Part shown: in pieces, positions 21,156 to 30,008 of the stretch
How positions within the stretch are numbered: position 1 is the first letter of the stretch
Layout: every line of letters starts with the position of its first letter
Assembly (NCBI GenBank): GCA_027315255.1
Contig: DAHUYL010000126.1
Span: 1 to 64,000, forward strand
From: Solirubrobacterales bacterium
GTDB lineage: Bacteria > Actinomycetota > Thermoleophilia > Solirubrobacterales > Solirubrobacteraceae
Length of the DNA: 64,000 nucleotides
Direction of reading: 5' to 3'
Notes under the pieces: generated by a model
What the model was told of the DNA's origin: nothing
Databases searched by the model: none
The model's input: only the letters and a program-made list of their open reading frames with translations
Translations under genes and position numbers: made by a program

Positions 21156-22607
21156 GTGCCCCTGCGCAAGCGGATCAGCCTCGCCGCGGCCGGTGCGGTC
21201 GCGCTTGCCGTCGCAATCGCCGTCGCCGTGTCCTACAGCGTCGTCCGCAGCCAGCTTCGTGGGGAGGTCGACACCGAGTTGCGCGCCCAGCAGCAGCGTG
21301 TCGAGGAGACCAACTACCTCGGCCGGACCCTGCCCGGGGCGACCACGCGCGAAGGCGGCTCGGGGCCGTACGCGCAGATCGTTTCCTCCAGCGGTGGGGT
21401 GATCCCGCTCGGAACCCTGACGCTTCCGCACGGCTCGATCGCGGAGGCGGTCGCCGCAGGCAGGCGCAACAACGTTCTGGTCGACGCCGATGTCGGCGGC
21501 ATGCATCTGCGGGTCCTGATGTTCCAGGCCGTCTATTACCCGTACGGGCCGCTGGGCCCGCGGGCGCCGGTCGCCGTCGAGCTCGCGCGCCCGCTGACCG
21601 GGGTCGACAACCTGCTCTCCCACCTGCGCCTGGTGCTGGCGCTCCTGTTCCTCGGTTGCGTGGCGCTGGCAGCCGCACTTGGGCGGATGGCTGCCCGGCG
21701 CGTGCTCGCACCGCTCGCCCATGTGACCGGGATGGCGAAGGCAATCGGCGAGACCGACGACCTCAGCCTCCGGCTCGCGGTCCACACCGACGACGAGGTC
21801 GGACAGCTCGAGACGCGCTTCAACGAGATGCTCGCACGGCTCGAGGAGTCGCGGACGGCGCTCGACGAGTCCGTTCGCTCGCAGCGCCAGCTCGTCGCCG
21901 ACGCGTCGCACGAGCTGCGCACGCCCGTCACCAGCCTGCGGACCAACATCGAGGTGCTGCTCGCCGGCGGCGACCTCGACGAGGAGGAGCGCCGCCGCCT
22001 TCTGGCAGACGTGGTCGAGCAGAGCGAGGAGCTCACCGGCCTCGTCTCCGATCTGATCGAGGTCGCCCGCGGCGACCTGCCCTCCGGCGAGCTGGACGAG
22101 GTGCGTCTCGACGGGATCGCCGAGGAGTGCCTCGAACGCTCACGACGCAACCGCCCGGAGGTCACGTTCACGGCCACGCTCGAGCCCGCGCTCGTGCGCG
22201 GCAACCCCGAGCGGCTGACGCGCGCGATCAACAACCTGCTCGACAACGCCGCACGCCACGGCGGGCCGCACGGCTCGGTCGAGGTCGCGGTCGACGCGGC
22301 CGGCGTCCGCGTCCGCGACCACGGCAGCGGGATCGATCCGGCCGACCTGCCACACATCTTCGACCGCTTCTACCGCGGCGCCGATTCGCGGGCTCGGCAG
22401 GGAAGCGGCCTCGGGCTGGCGATCGTGCGTCAGGTGGCCGAGCAGCACGGCGGCAGCGCCACGGCGGCCAATGCCGACGGCGGCGGCGCGCTGTTCACGC
22501 TGACGCTGCCCGGCTCGCCGGTCCCCGAGAGCAGCGAGTCCGGCGATGGGCCGATCGGCCCGAGCTCGCCCGGCTACGACGCCGGCGGCGTCGTCACGCG
22601 CGCGTGA
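21156..22607 (+). CDS. sensor histidine kinase with HAMP domain
   Basis: DASHELRTPVTSLRTNIEVL H-box; NLLDNAARHG; GSGIDPADLPHIFDRFYRG; GSGLGLAIV. Confidence 0.95.
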   Translation: MPLRKRISLAAAGAVALAVAIAVAVSYSVVRSQLRGEVDTELRAQQQRVEETNYLGRTLPGATTREGGSGPYAQIVSSSGGVIPLGTLTLPHGSIAEAVAAGRRNNVLVDADVGGMHLRVLMFQAVYYPYGPLGPRAPVAVELARPLTGVDNLLSHLRLVLALLFLGCVALAAALGRMAARRVLAPLAHVTGMAKAIGETDDLSLRLAVHTDDEVGQLETRFNEMLARLEESRTALDESVRSQRQLVADASHELRTPVTSLRTNIEVLLAGGDLDEEERRRLLADVVEQSEELTGLVSDLIEVARGDLPSGELDEVRLDGIAEECLERSRRNRPEVTFTATLEPALVRGNPERLTRAINNLLDNAARHGGPHGSVEVAVDAAGVRVRDHGSGIDPADLPHIFDRFYRGADSRARQGSGLGLAIVRQVAEQHGGSATAANADGGGALFTLTLPGSPVPESSESGDGPIGPSSPGYDAGGVVTRA

Positions 22608-23110
22608 CGCGCCGACTCGAAGCTTCGCCGCAGGAGCCAGAAGCACAGCGCGAACGCCGGGATCACCGGCGCGAGCAGCAGCAGACGGTCGTTCGGCTCG
22701 CCGAACAGCAGCACGATCGCCGTTTCCATCCCGACCGCGGGAACCGCCGCCAGCAGCGCGCAGTGCGACCGGTACCCGGTGAAGTGCTCGCGCGCGGTCA
22801 CCTCGAGAACGCCCAGGCCGCACACGGCCGCGCCGGCGGCGAGCGCCGCGGTGTTGCCGGACGCGAACCCGACCACGACTCCCACCAGCCCGATCGCGAT
22901 CGCCGTCTCGGATACCGGCAGGCCCGCGAACGGCCCCGGAGGTCGCTCGCCGGCGGTCCCGAGGCGACGCTGCGCCAGCGCGCTCTGCCGTCGCGCGGCC
23001 TGCAGGCTGGCGGCGTGCTCGGCCCGACGTTGCGAGCCGACCGCCCGTGGCCGGCTCGTGACCGCGCCCCGCGGCTTACGCGCCCGACGTCCGGATCGCT
23101 GGCTTGCCAC
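22574..23110 (-). CDS. hypothetical membrane protein (GTG start)
   Basis: Hydrophobic segments TAIAIGLVGVVVGFASGNTAALAAGAAVCGLGVLEV; start codon uncertain. Confidence 0.55.
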   Translation of the reverse strand: MASQRSGRRARKPRGAVTSRPRAVGSQRRAEHAASLQAARRQSALAQRRLGTAGERPPGPFAGLPVSETAIAIGLVGVVVGFASGNTAALAAGAAVCGLGVLEVTAREHFTGYRSHCALLAAVPAVGMETAIVLLFGEPNDRLLLLAPVIPAFALCFWLLRRSFESARHARVTTPPAS

Positions 23111-23167
23111 GCGCGGATCATAGGCTGCAGCGAGTTGCCAAGCCGCGGTCTGCAAAGGCCCTGACCA

Positions 23168-23196
23168 GTCATACGAGCTACCATCAACCGTATGAC
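23168..23196. promoter_or_regulatory. inverted repeat over start of toxin-antitoxin operon
   Basis: Perfect GTCATACG (23168-23175) / CGTATGAC (23189-23196); right arm contains the ATG at 23192. Confidence 0.7.
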
Positions 23197-23443
23197 GATG
23201 CTCAGCTTTCGTGCCACTGATGAGGATGCCGCCGAGGTTCGACAATGGGCCCAGGCCCTCGGCGTTGACCGGTCAGAGATCCTGCGCGACGCGCTCCACC
23301 GTCACCTCGTCGTCCTGAAGGGCGAGGCTGACGCAGAGGCCTGGCGCCGGCAACCGGCGAGTGATGCAGAGCGATCGCTGGAGGCGATTTCCGACTGGGG
23401 GCCGGCTGAGGACTGGTCAGACTGGATCGATGCAGCGGGGTGA
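23192..23443 (+). CDS. RHH-type antitoxin
   Basis: MTMLSFRATDEDAAEVRQWAQALGVDRSEILRDALHRHL; overlaps downstream mazF-like gene. Confidence 0.8.
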   Translation: MTMLSFRATDEDAAEVRQWAQALGVDRSEILRDALHRHLVVLKGEADAEAWRRQPASDAERSLEAISDWGPAEDWSDWIDAAG

Positions 23444-23738
23444 GATCTGGTTCGCGGCGACACCCGGCGGCGATCGTCCGGTGCTCGTCCTCACCCGGGA
23501 TCCGGTGGCCGACACGATCGGCGCGGTCGTCGTCGCGGCTCTCACGCGCACACGCCGCGGACTCGTCTCCGAACTCGTGCTGAGCGCCGCGGACGACAAC
23601 GTCCCGAGCGACTGCGTCATCAACTTCGACAACGTCCACACGCTGCCACGGGCCAGCTTTCGCTGCCGAGTCACGCAGCTCCCGGCCCGGCGGATGGCCC
23701 AGGTCTGTCGAACGCTGCGCGACGCGACCGGCTGCTGA
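23430..23738 (+). CDS. mazF: MazF/PemK-type endoribonuclease toxin
   Basis: MQRGEIWFAATPGGDRPVLVLTRDPVADTIGAVVVAALTRTRRGLVSELVL...CVINFDNVHTLPRASFRCRVTQL. Confidence 0.88.
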   Translation: MQRGEIWFAATPGGDRPVLVLTRDPVADTIGAVVVAALTRTRRGLVSELVLSAADDNVPSDCVINFDNVHTLPRASFRCRVTQLPARRMAQVCRTLRDATGC

Positions 23739-23834
23739 GCGAATCCCAAGCCAGGACCGACAGTCGGGATGATTACCGCCACCGGGGGTGGCGGCTCGTG
23801 AGTCTACCGCGGCACCGGGCGCCCGGTTGGGGGG

Positions 23835-24080
23835 CTACGGCTCGCCTGGACCGGGGGGCAGGTCCGAGAGCACCGGGAGCGCAGGCAGCTCGGCCGGCGC
23901 GCTCGCCGCCGCCTCGTTCTCGCGCTTGACCTCGAGCCAGATCTCCTCGCGGTAGATCGAGACCGAGCGTGGCGCGTCGATCCCCAGGCGGACGGTCGCC
24001 CCGCGCACCTCGAGCACCTCGATCACCACCTCGCCGCCCACGATCACCCGCTCGCCCGCGCGGCGGGTGATCCTCAGCAT
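23835..24080 (-). CDS. csrA: carbon storage regulator CsrA
   Basis: MLRITRRAGERVIVGGEVVIEVLEVRGATVRLGIDAPRSVSIYREEIW. Confidence 0.95.
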   Translation of the reverse strand: MLRITRRAGERVIVGGEVVIEVLEVRGATVRLGIDAPRSVSIYREEIWLEVKRENEAAASAPAELPALPVLSDLPPGPGEP

Positions 24081-24502
24081 GGAAACAGCTGCGCGCGCAG
24101 CGCAGCGCCGGCGGCCTGGTTGATCACCTGGTCGGCGCGCCCCGCGCGGATCAGGATCGGCGCCTTGAGGTTGGCGGTGAACTGCTGCAGCTCGGCGTTC
24201 GCGCTGACCGTCACGTAGATGTCGGGCGAGCTGCCGGCATCGAGGCCGAGCCGCTCCGCGTCCTCGTCGCTCAGCTCCATCACGAAGTCGGCGAAGAAGC
24301 GGTGCGGATTCGTGACGGGCAGCGCAAGCCCCGGGTCGTCGAGCGACTGCAGCCACAGGAACGGGCTGTCCGGGTCGCGCGCGATCAGCGCGTAGCGGCT
24401 GCCACCGAGGCCGATCAGCCCGTCGGGAAACTCGAGCACGCTGTCCTCGGCGATCTCGACCTGGCCGAAGCGGCTGCTCTGGATCGTGAACACCATCGTC
24501 AC
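24074..24502 (-). CDS. fliW: flagellar assembly factor FliW
   Basis: FGQVEIAEDSVLEFPDGLIGLGGSRYALIARDPDSPFLWLQSLDDPGLALPVTNP; overlaps csrA start. Confidence 0.93.
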   Translation of the reverse strand: MTMVFTIQSSRFGQVEIAEDSVLEFPDGLIGLGGSRYALIARDPDSPFLWLQSLDDPGLALPVTNPHRFFADFVMELSDEDAERLGLDAGSSPDIYVTVSANAELQQFTANLKAPILIRAGRADQVINQAAGAALRAQLFPC

Positions 24503-24529
24503 CTCAGTCTAAGCGGGGCGACGGCGGCG

Positions 24530-25441
24530 TCAGGGGTGCAGGAAGCTCAGCAGCGAGTTCTGGACCAGCTGTGCCCCAGACTGGAGCGCGGCCTGGTAGC
24601 CCGCCTGCTGGGTCGAGTACAGGATCGACGCCTGCGACATGTCGACGTCCTGGACGCTGGCCAGCTCCGTCGAGGTCGCCGTCTGGAGCGACTGCAGCCG
24701 TGTCCCGGCGATGTTCAGCTGATCCTCGGTCGCGCCGAGGTCGGCCTGGACGGACGACAGCTGGCCGAGATTCGTGTCGAGGTTCGCCAGCTGGCCGCCC
24801 AGTGACGAGGTGCTGCCGCCCGCCAGGTCGGTCTGGATCGTCTGCAGCGTGGACAGGAGCAGTCCGTCGGTGCCGCCGCTGCCGAGCACCGCACCGAGGT
24901 TCGTGTTGATGGCGATCTGCGACGCGGCGCCGGGGCCGATCGCGCGGGTGATCGTCCCGGTGTTGCCGTTGTAGGTGTCCGGTGAGCTCGGTCCGACGGC
25001 ATACGGCTCGGTTGCGGTGGCGGTCCCGCTGAACACGTACATGCCCTTGTACTCGGTGTCGGCGGCCTCCTTGATCGAATCGATCAGCTGCCCCACCTGG
25101 TCGGACATGTCCTTGAGGTCGGTCGCGTTGTTGGTGCCGTTGCTCGCCTCGACGGCCAGCGTCCTTGCGGCCTGCCCCATCTGGTAGATCGACTGCAGCG
25201 CCGCGCTGGAGGTCTGCGTCCACGCGAGCCCGTCGTTGATACTGGTCGTGTAGTCCTGGATGCCGGCCAGCTGCCCATCCAGCAGCAGCGCCTCGCCGGC
25301 CCCGAACGGATTGTCGGACGGCTGTTGGATCGCGAGTCCGGTGGACAGCTCGTTCTGGGTGTTGTCGAGCTGAGCGAGGTCGTTGTTGAGCGAGTTCAAC
25401 AACATGTTCGCCTGCATCTGAGTGGTGATTCGCTCGGTCAT
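24530..25441 (-). CDS. flgL: flagellar hook-associated protein 3
   Basis: MTERITTQMQANMLLNSLNNDLAQLDNTQNELSTGLAIQQPSDNPFGAGEAL; flagellin-like termini. Confidence 0.92.
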   Translation of the reverse strand: MTERITTQMQANMLLNSLNNDLAQLDNTQNELSTGLAIQQPSDNPFGAGEALLLDGQLAGIQDYTTSINDGLAWTQTSSAALQSIYQMGQAARTLAVEASNGTNNATDLKDMSDQVGQLIDSIKEAADTEYKGMYVFSGTATATEPYAVGPSSPDTYNGNTGTITRAIGPGAASQIAINTNLGAVLGSGGTDGLLLSTLQTIQTDLAGGSTSSLGGQLANLDTNLGQLSSVQADLGATEDQLNIAGTRLQSLQTATSTELASVQDVDMSQASILYSTQQAGYQAALQSGAQLVQNSLLSFLHP

Positions 25442-25467
25442 CGCAAACGTCTCCCGGAAGCAGCCGC

Positions 25468-26781
25468 CTATGCGGACGCGGCTGCGCTCATCAGCGCGTT
25501 CATCATGGCGCCGAACGCATTCATCACCTGGGCCGAGGCCTGGTAGGCCTGCTGCTCCTGCTGCATGTTCGTCACCTCCTGCGAGATGTCGACGCCCTCG
25601 ATGCTCTGCTGCTGGTTCTGGATCGCGGTCGTCAGCGCGGTCTGGGTCCTGGCGTTGTTCTGGGCGTTCTGCGCGCCCGCCCCGAGCGAGGTGACGAGTG
25701 ACTGATAGGCCTGGTCGGCCGTCCCGCCCGACAGGCTCGCCTCTGCGGTGGCGACATCGTTGCCGCCCGGGTTGGCGGTCGAGGAACTGGTCGCCGACAC
25801 CGCCGATGCGCTGACCGCCACCGCGATCGTGCTGGCGCTGGTGCCGCTGAAGAACGGAGTCTGGAGCCCCGTCACGCCATTGACCTCGGACACGAGCGCA
25901 GCGGCGGCCGTGTCGAGCATCGAGCTGTACTGGGCGATTCCTCCACCCGCCTCGGTGAGGCTGATCAGCGCCCCGAGCGTGCCGCCGGAGGCGCCGGTGA
26001 TCGTCTGTGGCCAGTTCACGGTGGAGCCGCTGACGAGCGCTTGAGCTGCGTCGCCGAAGCCGACGGTGACCGTCCCGTTGCTGTTGTTGGTCACGGAGAT
26101 CTTCGCGAGCGACGACAGGTCGTTGAGGAACTTGTTGCGCTGGTCGATCAGCGTGTTCGGATCCTGACCCGCAGCCGTCGCCTGCTGGATCGACGTGTTC
26201 AGCTGGGCGATCGAGGCCGCGTCGTTCGCCACCTCGCCGCCGGCGCCCTCCAGCGAGTTCAGCTGGCCCGTCGCCTGCGAGGAGATCACCGAGAGCTGGT
26301 TCGAGAGCTGGTTCAGCGATTGGGCCAGATTGGTCCCGTCGGCGACCACCGCGGTCTTGGCGGCGGCGCTCGTGGGGTTGTCGGCGAGGTCGCTCCACGC
26401 GCTCCAGAAGGTCGACAGCTGCGAGGAGATGCCGGCGGTGGAGGGCTCGTTGAGCATCGACTGCATCTCGTTGAGGTAGCTCACCTGGGTATTGGCGGCA
26501 CTCGAGCTCGCGTTCTGAGTGCGGTAGGAGGCGTCGAGGTACTGGTTGGCGTTGTTCGTGATCGACAGCGCGTCGACGCCCGTTCCGATCTGGATCGAGC
26601 CCCCCGCCGCGTTTCCGTCGGCGGCCGTCAACGGCGGGGTCTCGGTCAGGTTGACCGACTCGGCCACGTACCCCGGCGTGTTCTGGTTGGCGATGTTCTG
26701 CGAGGTGACGTCGAGCTCCTGCTGCGCGGCCTCGATGCCGCTCAGCGCCGACTGCAGGGGTGTGTAGGTGGAGATGTACAT
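25468..26781 (-). CDS. flgK: flagellar hook-associated protein 1
   Basis: ALSGIEAAQQELDVTSQNIANQNTPGYV and C-term VDISQEVTNMQQEQQAYQASAQVMNAF. Confidence 0.93.
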   Translation of the reverse strand: MYISTYTPLQSALSGIEAAQQELDVTSQNIANQNTPGYVAESVNLTETPPLTAADGNAAGGSIQIGTGVDALSITNNANQYLDASYRTQNASSSAANTQVSYLNEMQSMLNEPSTAGISSQLSTFWSAWSDLADNPTSAAAKTAVVADGTNLAQSLNQLSNQLSVISSQATGQLNSLEGAGGEVANDAASIAQLNTSIQQATAAGQDPNTLIDQRNKFLNDLSSLAKISVTNNSNGTVTVGFGDAAQALVSGSTVNWPQTITGASGGTLGALISLTEAGGGIAQYSSMLDTAAAALVSEVNGVTGLQTPFFSGTSASTIAVAVSASAVSATSSSTANPGGNDVATAEASLSGGTADQAYQSLVTSLGAGAQNAQNNARTQTALTTAIQNQQQSIEGVDISQEVTNMQQEQQAYQASAQVMNAFGAMMNALMSAAASA

Positions 26782-26794
26782 TGCTGCCCGGCCC

Positions 26795-27352
26795 TCACGC
26801 CTCGAGGTCGAACACGCGGATCCTCGTACGGGAGCTGTTGCGGCGGCTGCAGTGATCCCCGTCCGCGTCGTAGCCGCCGGTGGCGCCAGCCAGGCGCAAC
26901 AGGTGGTCGAGGAACGCCAGCTCCTGCTGCATCAGCGCGCGGTTGGTGCGATGCTCGCGCTGGATCTCGGTCAGCATCCCGCGCAGCGCGGCGCCGCTCG
27001 CATGCGCGCGCTCGGCCGAGCCCGGGTCCATCAGGCGTTCGAGCAGCGACATGCTGACGTCGCCGGGTCCGACGCCGAGCTGTGCCGCGGCGCGCTGGAG
27101 CAACTCGACGCGCTCCAGTTCGAGCACCTCGCGCCGGTGCATCTCCGCCTGCAGGCCTCCCGCCAGGCGGACGACGTTCTGCACGTCGCGTTGACGGATC
27201 GCCGTGCCCTGCTCGAACACGATCGCCAGCAGGCGCCGCGCGGACGCGATCTGCGTCTCGAGGTGGGCGAGGAAATCGGCGCTCAGCAACGGGTCGATCC
27301 GCCGGCTGGGTGCCGGGGCATCGACCTGCTGGTCGTCGGCGATCACGCTCAT
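26795..27352 (-). CDS. flgN: FlgN-like flagellar chaperone
   Basis: Helical 185-aa protein directly upstream of flgK in the operon. Confidence 0.65.
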   Translation of the reverse strand: MSVIADDQQVDAPAPSRRIDPLLSADFLAHLETQIASARRLLAIVFEQGTAIRQRDVQNVVRLAGGLQAEMHRREVLELERVELLQRAAAQLGVGPGDVSMSLLERLMDPGSAERAHASGAALRGMLTEIQREHRTNRALMQQELAFLDHLLRLAGATGGYDADGDHCSRRNSSRTRIRVFDLEA

Positions 27353-28083
27353 GCGGTCTTGAGGGTCGCGGCGATCTGCGCCATCTGTGTCTCGAAGCCC
27401 ATCGCCTTGCTTGCCAGTTCGTAGCTCTGTTGAGTCGCCAACATCGCCGTGAGCTCCGTGTTGGCGTCGACGTTCGACTGCTCGAGCGCGCCCTGCTGGA
27501 CGGTCGCGCCCGTCGCCGGGCGGATCCCGCCGCTGGCGACCGAGGCGGTGAAGACGCCGTTGCCCGCCTGCACGAGCTGGTCGGGCGCGGGCACGGTGAC
27601 GAGCGAGAGCTTTCCGATCCGCGCGCTGCCGACGCTGACGACGCCGTCGGGTGCGATCTTGACCGCACCCGGGGAGGTGCCTTTCGGCAGCGTGATCCGT
27701 GGCTCGATCGGCATCCCGAGCGAGGTCGTCAGCTGCCCGGCTGCGTTCACCTGCAAGGTGCCGTTGCGGGTCAGCCCGATCGTACCGTCGGGCTGTCGCA
27801 CCTCGAGGTAGGCGTCGCCGATGATCGCGACGTCGAGCGGGTTGCCGGTCTGCTGAGTCGGGCCCTGAGCCTGGCTGTAGCCGATCGTCGTGGCTGCCGC
27901 GCCGGCGCCGACTCCGACCCTGGTGCCAGGGACGTTGTCGCTTCCGTAGAGCAGGTCGTGAAACCCGATCTCGGTCGCCTGATACCCCGGGGTGTCGGAG
28001 TTGGCGAGGTCGTTGGCGACGGCATCCAGCTGCGTCTGCTGCGCCTCCATGCCGGCTGCGGCTGCGTACAGGCCCTCGAGCAT
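27349..28083 (-). CDS. flgG: flagellar basal-body rod protein (FlgG/FlgF family)
   Basis: MLEGLYAAAAGMEAQQTQLDAVANDLANSDTPGYQA; C-term VDANTELTAMLATQQSYELASKAM. Confidence 0.88.
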   Translation of the reverse strand: MLEGLYAAAAGMEAQQTQLDAVANDLANSDTPGYQATEIGFHDLLYGSDNVPGTRVGVGAGAAATTIGYSQAQGPTQQTGNPLDVAIIGDAYLEVRQPDGTIGLTRNGTLQVNAAGQLTTSLGMPIEPRITLPKGTSPGAVKIAPDGVVSVGSARIGKLSLVTVPAPDQLVQAGNGVFTASVASGGIRPATGATVQQGALEQSNVDANTELTAMLATQQSYELASKAMGFETQMAQIAATLKTA

Positions 28084-28099
28084 CAGCGGACTCCCCCGA

Positions 28100-28789
28100 T
28101 CACGCCTGCACCAGGCCGACGGTCGCGGCGCTCTCCTGCAGCGTCTGATTGATCGTCGCGATCGCCTGCTGGCCAGCCTGGTAGGCCTCGAACGCGCTCT
28201 GCATCTCGGCGACGGCGCGGGTGGGGTTGACGCCCGAGGCCTCGAGCTCGCCCTGGCGAACCTTGCCCGTGCCACGTCCAGCGACCGTGCCGACGAAGTT
28301 GTTGTTCCCGGCTACCTGGACGCGGGTCAGGTTGAAGACGCCGACCGCGGTGGCAGGGACGGTGTCCTGGGCGCCCACCTTGATCGGCGCGCCGGTCTGG
28401 CTCAGGACCTCGTCGCCGGATTGGTCGACCAGCAGGCCCTGCGCGTTCTTGGAGAACTGGCCGTTGCGCGTGTACTGGACGCCAGTCGGGGTCCTGACCC
28501 CGAAGAAGCCCTGGCCGGAGATCGCGAAGTCGAGCGGCCGTCCCGTGGACTGAAGCGCCGCCTGCCCGAGGTCGATGCCGGCGGGCGAGACGCTCACGCC
28601 GGTCTGGACCGTGCCGATCGGCTTGCCGGTCGCGGTATTCGCCAGCAGCAGCGAACCGAAGCTGTTCTGATCGGAGACGGCGGCCTTGAAGCCAGGGGTC
28701 GACGCGTTCGCGAGGTCATTGGCGAGCTGGTCCTCCTGCACCTGCTCCGCGAGCATGCCTGCGGCGGCGATGTTCAAGCCAAGGTCCAT
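28100..28789 (-). CDS. flgF: flagellar basal-body rod protein (FlgF/FlgG family)
   Basis: NIAAAGMLAEQVQEDQLANDLANASTPGFKA; C-term VNPTRAVAEMQSAFEAYQAGQQAI. Confidence 0.88.
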   Translation of the reverse strand: MDLGLNIAAAGMLAEQVQEDQLANDLANASTPGFKAAVSDQNSFGSLLLANTATGKPIGTVQTGVSVSPAGIDLGQAALQSTGRPLDFAISGQGFFGVRTPTGVQYTRNGQFSKNAQGLLVDQSGDEVLSQTGAPIKVGAQDTVPATAVGVFNLTRVQVAGNNNFVGTVAGRGTGKVRQGELEASGVNPTRAVAEMQSAFEAYQAGQQAIATINQTLQESAATVGLVQA

Positions 28790-28798
28790 CTCCCCCCG

Positions 28799-28826
28799 TT
28801 CTCGACCGAGCGGCGTGATTCTTTAA
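28799..28826 (-). promoter_or_regulatory. FliA/sigma28-like promoter, flgFG-flgN-flgKL-fliW-csrA operon
   Basis: Minus strand TTAAA-N15-GTCGAGAA, ending 10 nt before the start codon. Confidence 0.6.
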
Positions 28827-28831
28827 CGCAA

Positions 28832-29449
28832 ATGGAAGCGCTCGCCGTCGATGCCCAACTCCTGCGCGCCGTCCTCACGCCGGAGATCAACCTGACGGTC
28901 GGACGCGTGCTGGCGGCCCGCGTGGTCGAACTGACCGCCGGCGGTCGGGGGACGCTCAGCCTCGCGGGCGTGCTGCTCGACGCCGAGCTGCCGGCGGTGC
29001 TGCGACCCGGTCAGGAGATCCGCCTGCAGGTGCGCGAGGCGACGCCGCAGCGGATCGTGCTGTCGCTGCAGGAGGAGCCCGCCGCGGCCACGCCGCCGCC
29101 GCCGTTGGCGGCCGCGCCGCTGCCGGGTGGCGGCAGCGTGCGGGTCACCCAGCGCGATCAGGTGACCGAGCGCGACAGCGAGTCATCCCGCCGGCGCAGC
29201 GGCGGCGAGTCCACGGGCGTCCACATGCTCGCGCTCACCTATGAGGCGCCCCGGCTGGGCGCCGTCGACATGCAGTTCGCGCTGCATCCGTCCTCGCTGC
29301 AACTCGGTCTGGCGCTCGCCGCCGGCCTCCCCCACGAGCTTGCGCAGGATGCCGCCGGCCAGCTGGAGGAGGCACTCACGGAGGCGGTCGGGCGGCCGGT
29401 CACGGTGACGATCAAGCCTCGTTACGACCCGCTCGACGTGTATGCCTGA
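28832..29449 (+). CDS. FliK C-terminal-domain-like protein
   Basis: C-terminal LTYEAPRLGAVDMQFALHPSSLQLGLALAAGLPHELAQDAAGQLEEALTEAVGRPVTVTI resembles the hook-length-control domain; overlaps the FlhB-C-like gene. Confidence 0.6.
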   Translation: MEALAVDAQLLRAVLTPEINLTVGRVLAARVVELTAGGRGTLSLAGVLLDAELPAVLRPGQEIRLQVREATPQRIVLSLQEEPAAATPPPPLAAAPLPGGGSVRVTQRDQVTERDSESSRRRSGGESTGVHMLALTYEAPRLGAVDMQFALHPSSLQLGLALAAGLPHELAQDAAGQLEEALTEAVGRPVTVTIKPRYDPLDVYA

Positions 29450-29744
29450 GCAGCCGCCGTCACCGCCGGAGAAGGACCCGCCGCGCCTCGTCGCGACGGC
29501 CCTGCACTACGAGCCGGGCGATCGCGCGCCCCAGATCACTGCCACCGGCCGCGGCCATCTCGCCGCGCGGATCATCGCCGCCGCGCGCGAGGCCGGCGTG
29601 CCCGTGCGTTCGGATCCGGCGCTGGCGCGGGCACTGGCCGCGCTCGACCTCGGTGACGAGGTTCCCGAGGCGCTCTACCGCGCTGTCGCCGAGACGCTCG
29701 CCTGGGCATACCGGCTCGACGCCAAGCGACTCAAGGGCGTGTGA
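29442..29744 (+). CDS. flhX: stand-alone FlhB C-terminal-domain homologue (FlhX/YlqH type)
   Basis: PRLVATALHYEPGDRAPQITATGRGHLAARIIAAAREAGVPVRSDPALARALAALDLGDEVPEALYRAVAETLAWAY; no TM helices; NPTH site absent. Confidence 0.85.
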   Translation: MPEQPPSPPEKDPPRLVATALHYEPGDRAPQITATGRGHLAARIIAAAREAGVPVRSDPALARALAALDLGDEVPEALYRAVAETLAWAYRLDAKRLKGV

Positions 29745-29770
29745 GCAGGCTGGTGCGAGCAGGCTGGTGC
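29743..29770. repeat. perfect 14-bp tandem duplication
   Basis: GAGCAGGCTGGTGC at 29743-29756 and 29757-29770. Confidence 0.9.
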
Positions 29771-30008
29771 AGGCCGCCTCCGTCGAGCCTCGCGGACCGC
29801 CTTCCGATCGGACGGCTGAAGCTGACGTTCCGCGGACTCAGACGTGGTCGTTACCGCCTGACCCTGCTGGAGCTGCGCGCGAACCGTGCGCCGCTCGTGA
29901 TCGGCCACACCACGCTGGTGGTCAGCTGAGGGATCCGAGGAGGAAGCGCACCGGCGGCGCCGGCGGACCTGAGCGTTCGTCGACGCGCGCCGGGTCCGGC
30001 GCGCCCCG

